The notes beneath the pieces were generated by a model. The model was not told the origin of the DNA, ran no database searches, and worked only from the letters and a program-made list of their open reading frames with translations. Source: DAOTWA01 sp034435955 (lineage in GTDB: Bacteria; Chloroflexota; Anaerolineae; Anaerolineales; Anaerolineaceae). From it: a stretch of DNA of 64,000 bases. The translations under genes were made by a program, and so were the position numbers. The stretch is taken from assembly GCA_034435955.1 (NCBI GenBank), contig DAOTWA010000053.1, forward strand, positions 1-64,000, given 5' to 3'. Below are positions 15,687-24,357 of the stretch, piece by piece (within the stretch, counting starts at the first letter, position 1; the number at the start of each line of letters is the position of its first letter).

Positions 15687-17084
15687 TCAGATATTGATCG
15701 GATGCCCTTCCGCATCGTGCGCTGCCTCCATGATTGTCTCGCTCAAAGAGGGATGGGCATGCACGTTGCGGGCGATCTCGTTGGTGGTCAGCTCCATGCG
15801 CTGGGCCAGGGTCAGTTCGGGCAGCAGCTCGGTTACCTCCGGGCCGATCAGGTGCGCGCCGAGGATCTCACCGTAGCGCTTGTCGGTGATGATCTTCACC
15901 CAGCCCGTATAGTCGCCCAGGCCGAGCGCCTTGCCGTTGGCCTGGAAGGGAAAACGCCCTACCTTGACATCGTAGCCTTTCTCCTTGGCCTGCGCCTCGG
16001 TCAATCCAAAGGAAGCGATCTGCGGCTGGCAGTAGGTCGCGTGCGGCATCATGGTGTAATCAAGGGTGATGGTCTCGACGCCAGCGATGTTCTCGGCGCA
16101 CACGATGCCCTGCGCCGAGGCCACGTGGGCCAGCAGCACCTTGCCGGTCACATCGCCGATGGCCCAGATGCCCGGCACGTTGGTGGCCATGCGCTCGTCG
16201 ATTTCGATGAAGCCGCGCTGATCGAGTTTAACGCCCAGCTCCTCCAATCCGAAGCCGGTGCTGTTCGGCTTGAAACCGATAGCGACCAAGGCCTGTTCGG
16301 CCTCCAGAGTCTTGTCGCCGTCTTGGGCGCTCACTTTCACTGTGACACCCTTCTCGCCGGCCTGCACGGACTGCACCCGCGCACCGGTCATGGTCTGGAT
16401 GCCGCGCTTGCTGAAGGCTTTCGCCAGCTCCGCGCTGATCTCTTCGTCCTCCAGGGGCACCAGACGCGGCAGCATCTCCACAATGGTCACGTCGACGCCG
16501 TACGAGTTCCACACGGTGGCGAATTCCACGCCGATGGCCCCCGCCCCGATGATCACGACCGAGGAGGGCAGCCTGTCCTGCATGATGGCCTCGAGGTAGG
16601 TGAGCACGCGTTTCCCATCCACTTCCACGCCGGGGATGGCGGCGGCGTGCGCACCGGTGGCGACCACCACGTTCCTGGTCTTGAGAGTGGTCTCCTTTCC
16701 GTCCTGGTCGGTCACCACCACCGTATCGCGGGCGGTCAGCCGGGCGTTCCCCATGTGCACCTCGATGTTGTTCTTGCGCATCAGAAAGCCGACGCCCCGC
16801 ACCAGCCGCTCCGATACCTGGCGGCTGCGCTTGAAGGCCGTCGCATAATCCAGCTTGAGGTTATCGAAAGAAAAACCGAATTCTTTCCCGCGTTCGCGCA
16901 GGGTGTGGGCGATTTCCGCGTTCTTCAGCAACGCCTTGGAGGGGATGCAGCCCACATTCAGGCACACACCCCCCAGCCACTGCCGGTCCACGATCGCAGT
17001 TTTCAGCCCCAATTGAGACGCGCGTATGGCGCCCTCGTATCCGCCCGGACCGGCGCCAATCACGACCACATCATAATCACTCAT
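15687..17084 (-). CDS. lpdA: Dihydrolipoamide dehydrogenase (E3)
   Basis: A 465-residue flavoprotein that reoxidises the dihydrolipoyl arm of E2 with NAD+. The FAD motif VVVIGAGPGGYEGAI is near the N-terminus. The redox cysteines are Cys41 and Cys46 in GVCLNVGCIPSK, and the C-terminal segment NVHAHPSLSE carries the catalytic His-Glu. ATG 17084 (MSDYDVV) was chosen over an upstream in-frame ATG at 17117 because it fits the family start and has GGGA upstream. It is last in the minus-strand 2-oxo acid dehydrogenase operon, 66 bp after E2. Confidence 0.94.
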   Translation of the reverse strand: MSDYDVVVIGAGPGGYEGAIRASQLGLKTAIVDRQWLGGVCLNVGCIPSKALLKNAEIAHTLRERGKEFGFSFDNLKLDYATAFKRSRQVSERLVRGVGFLMRKNNIEVHMGNARLTARDTVVVTDQDGKETTLKTRNVVVATGAHAAAIPGVEVDGKRVLTYLEAIMQDRLPSSVVIIGAGAIGVEFATVWNSYGVDVTIVEMLPRLVPLEDEEISAELAKAFSKRGIQTMTGARVQSVQAGEKGVTVKVSAQDGDKTLEAEQALVAIGFKPNSTGFGLEELGVKLDQRGFIEIDERMATNVPGIWAIGDVTGKVLLAHVASAQGIVCAENIAGVETITLDYTMMPHATYCQPQIASFGLTEAQAKEKGYDVKVGRFPFQANGKALGLGDYTGWVKIITDKRYGEILGAHLIGPEVTELLPELTLAQRMELTTNEIARNVHAHPSLSETIMEAAHDAEGHPINI

Positions 17085-17150
17085 GCCTGTTCCCTTTCTT
17101 TGGACGCCGGGGATCATCTCCTTCCGGCGATGATTTACAGACCGTCCGGA

Positions 17151-18488
17151 TTATACCCAGTTTTGGAGCGTCTCCACAAATTTTGCGAGCACCTGGTCGG
17201 CGATGGCGCCGTCGAGGATGCGGTGATCGAAGGTCAACGAGAGATAGACCATCGGGCGGATGGCGATGGCGTCGTTGATCACCACGACGCGCTTCTGTAT
17301 CATGCCTACGCCCAGGATGGCGCATTGCGGCTGGTTGATGATCGGGTTGGCGAACAGGGAACCGGTCACGCCGTGGTTGGTGATTGTAAATGTTGCGCCG
17401 TGGACGTCGTCGGGTTGCAGGCGGTGGGAGCGCGCGCGCTCAGCCAGATCATTGACGGCGCGGGCGATGCCGAGCAGAGAAAGGCGGTCGGCGTTTTTGA
17501 TCACCGGAACGATCAGTCCTTCCTCGCCGAGCGAGGTGGCCACCCCGATGTGGATGCTGTCATGGATCAGAATGCCCTCGTCGCTCCAGGAAGAGTTGGC
17601 GATCGGGTTGGCTTTGAGGGCGGCCACCGCGGCGGCGATGAAATAGGCCGTGAAGGTGAGGCGGGCGCCGTCGCGGGCGAAAGCCTCCTTGTTGGCCTCG
17701 CGGTGGGCCACCACGCGGCTCATGTCTGCTTCCATCACGGTGGTGACATGCGGGGATGTGTGTTTGCTGGCCACCATGCGTTCGGCGATGATGCGGCGCG
17801 CCGGGCTGAGCGGTATGACTCTCCCGGGAAGCAGCCCCGGCGCGGGCGGTATGGGGGCTGCGGGTGGAGCGGTCGGCGCGGAGGGCGTTGCCTCAGGCGC
17901 GCCGGCGGCGAACTGGATCTCGGGCGGGCGAAAAAGATCGCCCTCGCCCGGCGTTTCCCAAGGAGCGGGCTGCCCGACGGGAGCGGGCGCAGCCGACGTT
18001 TCGCGCTGAGCCAGGTAGGCGAGCACGTCTTTCTTGGTGATGCGTCCGCCTTCGCCGGAACCTTTCACCAGGCTGAGGTCCAGATTGTTCTCTCGAGCCA
18101 GCCGCGCCACCACCGGGGAAATGAAGCCGAGGTCACGGCTGCGCGCGGATGGCAGCGGAGCAGCAGAGGGTTGGGCATCGGACTGGCGGGCGGCCGTGGC
18201 CGCGCCGTGATTGCCCGAGCCACCGTCTCCTTCGCCGGGGATGGCCTCGTCCGGCTGGCCGATCCACGCCAGGGTGGTGCCGGCCCGCACCGTAGTCCCT
18301 TCGGGGACCAGCACCTTAAGCAGCGTGCCGCTGGCCGGGCTGGGAATCTCGGTATCCACCTTGTCGGTGTTGACCTCCAGCAGGGACTCGAGCTCCCGGA
18401 CGGTTTCCCCCTCCTTGTGCAGCCACTTCGTCACCGTCCCTTCTACAACCGATTCGCCCAATTGGGGCATGATCACTTTAGTTGCCAT
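17151..18488 (-). CDS. 2-oxo acid dehydrogenase E2, dihydrolipoyl acyltransferase
   Basis: A 445-residue protein in the standard order. The lipoyl domain (1-75) has attachment Lys43 in VNTDKVDTE. An Ala/Pro linker follows, then a peripheral-subunit-binding domain (about 128-165, ISPVVARLARENNLDL), a second linker rich in Pro, Ala and Thr, and the catalytic domain ending with the acyltransferase motif TFDHRILDGA. It transfers the acyl group to CoA. Sequence pattern favours a branched-chain or broad 2-oxo acid complex. ATG 18488 (MATKVIMPQLGE) has AAAGGTGA upstream, and an earlier in-frame ATG at 18509 is less likely. Confidence 0.9.
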   Translation of the reverse strand: MATKVIMPQLGESVVEGTVTKWLHKEGETVRELESLLEVNTDKVDTEIPSPASGTLLKVLVPEGTTVRAGTTLAWIGQPDEAIPGEGDGGSGNHGAATAARQSDAQPSAAPLPSARSRDLGFISPVVARLARENNLDLSLVKGSGEGGRITKKDVLAYLAQRETSAAPAPVGQPAPWETPGEGDLFRPPEIQFAAGAPEATPSAPTAPPAAPIPPAPGLLPGRVIPLSPARRIIAERMVASKHTSPHVTTVMEADMSRVVAHREANKEAFARDGARLTFTAYFIAAAVAALKANPIANSSWSDEGILIHDSIHIGVATSLGEEGLIVPVIKNADRLSLLGIARAVNDLAERARSHRLQPDDVHGATFTITNHGVTGSLFANPIINQPQCAILGVGMIQKRVVVINDAIAIRPMVYLSLTFDHRILDGAIADQVLAKFVETLQNWV

Positions 18489-18536
18489 TTGTTCACCTTT
18501 ACGAGCCATTCACCGCAGAGGCGCAAAGGACCCTGA

Positions 18537-18790
18537 GGTCATCGTTGTATATGCGGATCAAGTTCAGTTCGCTGTCTATGGCCTGGAATCATCCGGCGAA
18601 TGCCTCTGTATGCTGCTGATCATTGAACCAGCCTTCAGAACGGATGCCCTTCAGCCCAAGCTGTCGGCAGGCGCATTCTGCGAACGCTGATTGTGGTCAA
18701 CCGGCCGCAAGGGTCGCGCTGGATGTCCTTTCTTGCAGCGATGATCGCTCGAATTAAGCCATTGAAGCCCATCTCTGTGCCCTGTGCGTC
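18537..18790 (-). pseudogene. Decayed GxxExxY-family protein gene
   Basis: The ~314-bp gap between the E2 and E1 beta genes has no intact ORF. In one minus-strand frame it reads AECACRQLGLKGIRSEG followed by a stop, resembling the ECxCxELxLxGIxxE region of GxxExxY proteins. Further in-frame fragments are broken by stops and shifts. The flanking strings on both sides (for example GCAGAGGCGCAAAGGA) resemble those often found around such genes. I infer an old insertion into the operon that has since decayed. The call rests on a short match. Confidence 0.4.
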
Positions 18791-18802
18791 TCTGGGGCCA
18801 AT

Positions 18803-19786
18803 TTAGTATAAAGCTAAATCTCTGATAGCCTGTGCGATTTTATCTGGATTCACCATGAACCAATCCTGCATCGGGTGGCTGAAGGGCACAGCGGGCACGT
18901 CGGGGCCGGCCAGACGGCGCACGGGCGCGTCGAGGTCGGTGAAGGCATGCTCGGCGATCAATGCGGCGATTTCAGCGCCGTAACCACCCGTCAGATTATC
19001 CTCATAGACGATCAAGGCCTTGCCGGTGTTGCGCACCGAAGCCAGGATGGTCTCCCTGTCCGGTGGGTATAGTGTGCGCAGATCGACCACCTCCGCCTCG
19101 ATGCCCTCGGCCGCCACCTTCTCGGCCGCCTGGAGGGCATAGTAGTGCATCATGCCGTAAGCGAAGACGCTCACATCACGCCCCGGCCTGGAGATGTTAG
19201 CCGGACCGATGGGCACGCTGTACTCGCCTTCGGGTACTTCCCCTTTAATCAGGCGGTAGCCCTTCTTTGGCTCGAAGAACATGATCGGATTCGGATCGCG
19301 CACGGCGGATTTAAGCAGCCCCTTGGCATCGTACGGATTCGAGGGGATGACCACCTTCAAACCAGGCACATGGGCGAAGAGAGCCTCCACACTCTGCGAA
19401 TGATACAGGCCCCCGCCGATTCCCCCGCCGTAGGGCGCCCGGATGACCATGGGCACGGTCCAATCGCCGTTGGAGCGGTAGCACATTTTGGCAGCCTCGT
19501 TGATGATCTGGTTGACGGCTGGGTGGATGAAGTCGGCGAACTGGATTTCGCAGATCGGGTGCATCCCGTACAGGGCCGCGCCCACCCCGACGCCAACGAT
19601 GGACAGCTCTGCCAAGGGCGAATCGATCACTCGTTCGGGGCCGTATTTTTCGTACAGGCCCATTGTGGCGCGGAACACGCCGCCGCGCTTGCCGACGTCC
19701 TCGCCGACGATGAAGACGCTCTCGTCGCGGGCCAATTCCTCGTCCATCGCCTGGCGGATGGCTTCGACCAGGGTGATCTCAGGCAT
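18803..19786 (-). CDS. 2-oxo acid dehydrogenase E1 component, beta subunit
   Basis: A 327-residue protein of the E1 beta family (MPEITLVEAIRQAMDEELARD at the start, TRP-type fold with C-terminal transketolase domain). It pairs with the alpha subunit in a heterotetramer that decarboxylates a 2-oxo acid with thiamine diphosphate. Signature segments include VFIVGEDVGKRGGVF and APYGGGIGGGLYHSQSVEA. Its ATG overlaps the alpha stop by 8 bp, implying translational coupling. ATG 19786 is favoured over the long upstream extension, which is alpha-gene shadow. Confidence 0.93.
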   Translation of the reverse strand: MPEITLVEAIRQAMDEELARDESVFIVGEDVGKRGGVFRATMGLYEKYGPERVIDSPLAELSIVGVGVGAALYGMHPICEIQFADFIHPAVNQIINEAAKMCYRSNGDWTVPMVIRAPYGGGIGGGLYHSQSVEALFAHVPGLKVVIPSNPYDAKGLLKSAVRDPNPIMFFEPKKGYRLIKGEVPEGEYSVPIGPANISRPGRDVSVFAYGMMHYYALQAAEKVAAEGIEAEVVDLRTLYPPDRETILASVRNTGKALIVYEDNLTGGYGAEIAALIAEHAFTDLDAPVRRLAGPDVPAVPFSHPMQDWFMVNPDKIAQAIRDLALY

Positions 19787-20762
19787 GCACCACCTCCTCG
19801 GCGTACACCGGGTGCAGAGCATCCTCTGCGCGCGGATAGGGGGCGTTGACGGCTTCTTGCACGGCTTCTTCCACAGCCGCTTTGGCTTGCGCTTCCAGCT
19901 CATCGTTCTTCTTGGGGGTCAGATAACCCTCCTTCAAGCCGCGATCATACGCCACGATCAGCGGGTCGCGCTTCTTGGCTTCCTCGACCTCCTCGCGGGA
20001 ACGATACGTGCGGTCGTCGTCGTCCGAGGAGTGGGGCGTAAGACGATACATGCGCGCTTCGATCACCGTTGCGCCTTCGCCTTTGCGGGCCCGCTCGACG
20101 GCATCCGCCACTGCCTGGTACACGGCAACCACATCGCTGCCGTCCACCGCGATGCCGGGTAAGCCCAGGCCGCAGGCCTTGTCGGCCGAACTTTTCACCG
20201 CCATCTGCTTATCGACCGGCTCGGATATGGCGTATTCGTTATTCTCGACCAGGAAGATGACCGGCAATTTGTGCACGGCCGCCCAGTTGACGGCCTCGTA
20301 CCACTCTCCCTGTGAGGTCGAACCTTCCCCGGCGGTGGTCAGCACCACACGGTCCTCCTTGCGCATCTTGATGGCCAGGGCAATGCCTGCAGCGTGTGGG
20401 GATTGAGTGGCCACCGGCGCGGAATGACTGATGATGTTGGCGCGTTTTAGGCTCCAGTGAGACGGCATCTGCCGGCCGCCGGAATTGGGGTCGCCGGCCT
20501 TGCCCATTAAGCCCATCATGAACTCGGCCGGGGTCATGCCGAAGGCCAGCATCATCGCCAGGTCGCGGTAATATGGAGCGACCCAATCATATCCACGGCG
20601 CAGGGCGAAGCTGGCTCCCACCTGAGCGGCTTCGTGGCCGATGCCCGAAATGTGAAAGGCGATCTTGCCCTGGCGGTGAAGCACCCATGCGCGCTCGTCC
20701 AGGCGACGGGCGAGCAGCATGATCCAGTACATATCTAAAAATGTGTTTTTTGCTATCTCCAT
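19779..20762 (-). CDS. 2-oxo acid dehydrogenase E1 component, alpha subunit
   Basis: A 327-residue protein. The ThDP-binding GEGSTSQGEWYEA ... ENNEYAIS segment is intact. The late segment MYRLTPHSSDDDDRTYR (about residues 224-240) is of the branched-chain 2-oxo acid dehydrogenase type rather than pyruvate dehydrogenase. ATG 20762 follows GGAGGA, whereas the upstream in-frame ATG at 20813 lacks one. It is first gene of the operon E1 alpha-E1 beta-(remnant)-E2-E3. Substrate could be branched-chain 2-oxo acids, pyruvate or both. Confidence 0.92.
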   Translation of the reverse strand: MEIAKNTFLDMYWIMLLARRLDERAWVLHRQGKIAFHISGIGHEAAQVGASFALRRGYDWVAPYYRDLAMMLAFGMTPAEFMMGLMGKAGDPNSGGRQMPSHWSLKRANIISHSAPVATQSPHAAGIALAIKMRKEDRVVLTTAGEGSTSQGEWYEAVNWAAVHKLPVIFLVENNEYAISEPVDKQMAVKSSADKACGLGLPGIAVDGSDVVAVYQAVADAVERARKGEGATVIEARMYRLTPHSSDDDDRTYRSREEVEEAKKRDPLIVAYDRGLKEGYLTPKKNDELEAQAKAAVEEAVQEAVNAPYPRAEDALHPVYAEEVVHA

Positions 20763-21541
20763 GGATAGAATTCCTCCACTAAAATTGCAACCTGTCAATC
20801 CCTCACCGGGCACTTTGTCATATGCCCTCTATGACCTATCCGGCAGGATATCCCCGAACATCAGGATGAGGTTAAGAATCCAACCCGGACATAAGCCGGG
20901 TTGGAATGACTGCGCCATAGATTCCCTTCGAAGGGTGGGAACCTGCATCCCTCCGGTAAAAACCCTGGCAGGCATCTTGCACAAGTTGGCGGAATGCGGA
21001 GAGGCGCAAGGTGTTATTGGAGAAACAAACGTTATGTGACCGGTTCGGGGGGCTGGTGCGCCGACCGGAGTGGGAAGGTCATCAAGGCGAGGGAAAAATA
21101 AATGCGCGGTCTCCCTCCCTCTTTTGAACTGGATGATGCCTGCCTTCGCGCTACGCGCTGGCGGGAAAACCAACCGGGCGCTTATTCGTTGAGGGAGTAT
21201 TTCTATGCGGGAATTGTTAATGGCTTCCAACATACCCTACCACCAAAACCTATGCCCAAATCTCCGCTAAACCATCTTCTTAGTAAGTTTACCATAGGCT
21301 CAGCCGGGATGCAATTCTGATTGGTGAAATGCATTCATACGCCGTTCGGATCATATGGCGATCAAGGTGAAACAGAAGCGCGTCGATCAAGCTATGACGC
21401 CAGGAAGCCGGATGAAAGGACAGCCGTTGTGTCCGCCCGAATTACAAGGAAATTGCAAAGCCAGATGCCGGATAAATAGGTTAAAATTTCAATGGAAAGA
21501 CATTCACGAGCAGTTCGCGCGAATTCAAACGGAATGGATAC
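20763..21541. other. Long intergenic region between divergent E1 alpha and polA
   Basis: About 780 bp with no supported gene. It contains a perfect 10-bp hairpin, TCCAACCCGG (20879-20888) with CCGGGTTGGA (20896-20905). A GAGGGA...TCCCTC pairing at about 21089-21121 is followed by TTTT. A purine-rich, AT-leaning run leads into polA. Short open frames here have no recognisable product or good ribosome binding site. It must hold the promoters of both flanking genes, but I could not place them confidently. Confidence 0.5.
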
Positions 21542-24343
21542 ATGCCTCCCACTTTATATTTAATTGATGGACACGCGCTGGCTTATCGGACGTATTTCGC
21601 ATTGACGGCTGCTTCCGGCGGCGGCGATCGCTGGCAGACCAGCAGCGGCGAGCCGACGGCGGGCATCTACGGATTTGCCAGCGTTTTGTTGCGCATCCTG
21701 GATCAAGAAACCCCCGATTATTTAGCCGTGGCTTTCGACACGGGACGCACCTTCCGCGACGACTATTTCCCGGCCTACAAGGCTACCCGCGCCAAGATGC
21801 CCGACGACCTGCGCCCCCAGATCGAGCGCATCCGCCAGCTCGTGGATGCCTTCAATATCCCACGCTTAGAGGTGGAGGGCTATGAAGCGGATGACGTGAT
21901 TGGCAGCGTAGCGCGCCAGGCAGCCGAACAGGGCTTGGGAGTCAAGATCATCACCGGGGACCGCGACTTGCTCCAGCTAGTGTCTGAGCGCATCATCGTC
22001 AATCTGGCTGGCAACAAGCTTTCTGAGGCTAAAGATTACACGCCAGAACTGGTCAAGGCTTATTTAGGCGTAAGGCCCGAACAAATCGTGGATTACAAGG
22101 CTCTGGTAGGGGATCCATCCGACAACATTCCCGGCGTGGCTGGCATTGGTGAAAAGACGGCCGTTTCCCTGCTGCAGACCTACCCCACTCTGGACGACAT
22201 CTATGCTCATCTGGAGGAGCTGCCGACCAGGATACGCACGCGCCTGGAAGCGGGCAAAGATTCGGCCTACTTGAGCCGCAAGCTGGCGCAAATTGTGACA
22301 GACGTGCCGATCAGTCTGGATCTGAGCCGCGCCCGTGTCGCGTTGGCCGACCCACAGCCGGTTGAGGAGCTCTTCCGCGAACTGGAATTTCGTTCGCTGG
22401 TAGGTCGCCTTGCCGATCTTTCGAAGAAGCTGAGCGGGCGCAACGATGGCGGCAATCAACTCAGTTTATTCGGCCAGCCTGTGGAGCGGGTGACGGTAGC
22501 GGCTCCAACCACAACCGAAACCCACGTGGTCACGGACCGCGCCGCGTTGCAAGCCCTGGTGGAAAGGCTTGCTTCTGCGCCAGCCATCGCCTTCGACACA
22601 GAGACGACCTCGATGGATGCCATGCGCGCCGCTCTGGTGGGCATTTCCCTGGCAATCAAGGAAGGGGAAGCCTATTATGTGCCCGTCGGCCATCGGGACG
22701 GCGAACAGCTTCCCGCGCAAGAGGTGCTGGAAGCTTTACGCGGTCCGCTCACCGACCACGCCATCCCCAAATATGGGCACAATGTCAAATACGACGCCAC
22801 CGTGCTGGCACGCAATGGGCTGCGCGTGGCGCCGCTCACCTTCGATACGATGATCGCCGAATGGCTGATCAACCCATCATCCCGCAACCTGGGCTTAAAA
22901 AATCTGGCCTGGACGCGCCTGGGAATCGAGATGACGCACATCGAGGATATTATCGGGAAAGGCCGGGCTCAGCTTACCATGGATCAGGTGCCGATCGCAA
23001 CGGCCGCACCGTACGCCGCCGCGGACGCCGAATCCACCCTCCGCCTGGTGCCAGTACTACGCAAGGACCTGCAGAAGCAGAACGCCGAGCGATTAATGTC
23101 CGAGCTGGAAATGCCGCTTGTGCCTGTACTTATGGACATGGAGATGACCGGCGTTGCCCTGGATGTGAAATTCTTCCAGAGTATGTCGCTCGAGCTGGAA
23201 AAGCGCATGAAAGAGCTCGAACATCAAGTTTACCAGGCCGTCGGTCAGCCCTTCAATTTGAATTCAACCCAGCAGCTCTCCGTGGTGCTTTTCGAGCAGT
23301 TAAAACTGGAACCGCCAGATCGCGGCCGGCGCACATCCAGCGGGCACTTCTCCACTTCGGCTGATATTTTGGAAGAGCTACGCGGTCAGCACCCGGTAGT
23401 GGACTGGATCCTGGAGTATCGCGAGCTCTCCAAGCTGAAGTCCACCTATGTGGACGCATTGCCTCAGCAGGTCAATCCGGAAACTGGCCGGGTGCACACT
23501 TCCTACAACCAGGCTGGTTCGGTCACTGGCCGGCTGGCTTCCTCGGATCCGAATTTGCAGAATATCCCTACCCGCACCGAGCTGGGTAGGCGGGTAAGGG
23601 AAGGGTTTGTGGCTGCAGATGGGCTGGTCCTGTTGTCGGTTGATTATTCGCAGATCGAACTGCGCATCGTCGCGCACATGGCCAATGATGAGGCCATGCT
23701 GTCTGCTTTCCGCGCCGGCCAAGACATCCACGCGGCAACGGCCGCGGCCATCTACGGCGTACCATTGGCAGAGGTCACCAAAGAACAGCGCCGCCACGCC
23801 AAGGCGATTAATTTTGGGTTGATTTATGGTATGAGCCCCTACGGCCTGAGCCGCACCACTGGCCTGACATTGGCCGAAGCCGAGGAGTTCGTCAAGGCCT
23901 ATTTCCGGCAGTTTCCGGGGGTAAAAAGTTACCTGGATGGCATGCGCAGGCTGGCTGCTGAACAAGGCTATGTGGAAACGCTGCTGGGCAGGCGACGGTA
24001 TTTCCCCGGGCTGAAGAGCCAGTCGAATCCGAATCTGCGCAATCGGGAAGAACGCGAGGCGATCAACGCGCCGATACAGGGCACGGCTGCCGATATTATC
24101 AAACGCGCCATGCTGGCGGTACCCCCCGCGCTCAAAAATGCCGGTCTGCACGGGTGTATGTTGCTACAGGTGCATGACGAGCTCGTCCTGGAGTGCCCGT
24201 TCGAGGAACTGCATGAGACCGCCAAGGTTGTCCAGGACGTCATGGAAAGCGTATTTCAGTTGTCCATTCCGCTTTCAACCGAAGCCCGTTGGGGCGTGAA
24301 CTGGGGCAGCCTGCAGGCAATAGAAGGCAACTCATCCAAATAG
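21542..24343 (+). CDS. polA: DNA polymerase I
   Basis: A 933-residue protein with all three activities apparently intact. The 5' nuclease domain spans about 1-300 (LYLIDGHALAYR, EADDVIG, GDPSDNIPGVAGIG). The 3'-5' proofreading exonuclease, about 325-500, keeps its acidic residues (AFDTETTSMD, YAAADAEST). The polymerase domain has DYSQIELR, the O-helix RRHAKAINFGLIYG and QVHDELVLE. It fills gaps and removes RNA primers in repair and lagging-strand synthesis. The TPR gene follows 14 bp later, so the two may be cotranscribed. Confidence 0.97.
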   Translation: MPPTLYLIDGHALAYRTYFALTAASGGGDRWQTSSGEPTAGIYGFASVLLRILDQETPDYLAVAFDTGRTFRDDYFPAYKATRAKMPDDLRPQIERIRQLVDAFNIPRLEVEGYEADDVIGSVARQAAEQGLGVKIITGDRDLLQLVSERIIVNLAGNKLSEAKDYTPELVKAYLGVRPEQIVDYKALVGDPSDNIPGVAGIGEKTAVSLLQTYPTLDDIYAHLEELPTRIRTRLEAGKDSAYLSRKLAQIVTDVPISLDLSRARVALADPQPVEELFRELEFRSLVGRLADLSKKLSGRNDGGNQLSLFGQPVERVTVAAPTTTETHVVTDRAALQALVERLASAPAIAFDTETTSMDAMRAALVGISLAIKEGEAYYVPVGHRDGEQLPAQEVLEALRGPLTDHAIPKYGHNVKYDATVLARNGLRVAPLTFDTMIAEWLINPSSRNLGLKNLAWTRLGIEMTHIEDIIGKGRAQLTMDQVPIATAAPYAAADAESTLRLVPVLRKDLQKQNAERLMSELEMPLVPVLMDMEMTGVALDVKFFQSMSLELEKRMKELEHQVYQAVGQPFNLNSTQQLSVVLFEQLKLEPPDRGRRTSSGHFSTSADILEELRGQHPVVDWILEYRELSKLKSTYVDALPQQVNPETGRVHTSYNQAGSVTGRLASSDPNLQNIPTRTELGRRVREGFVAADGLVLLSVDYSQIELRIVAHMANDEAMLSAFRAGQDIHAATAAAIYGVPLAEVTKEQRRHAKAINFGLIYGMSPYGLSRTTGLTLAEAEEFVKAYFRQFPGVKSYLDGMRRLAAEQGYVETLLGRRRYFPGLKSQSNPNLRNREEREAINAPIQGTAADIIKRAMLAVPPALKNAGLHGCMLLQVHDELVLECPFEELHETAKVVQDVMESVFQLSIPLSTEARWGVNWGSLQAIEGNSSK

Positions 24344-24357
24344 CGTCGGGATGACCT

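Noticed and set aside
15615..18536. Long plus-strand ORF opposite lpdA and E2
   Set aside because: It runs antisense across the lpdA and E2 genes in high-GC DNA, has His/Gly-rich low-information composition, and no ribosome site or family match; it is a frame shadow.
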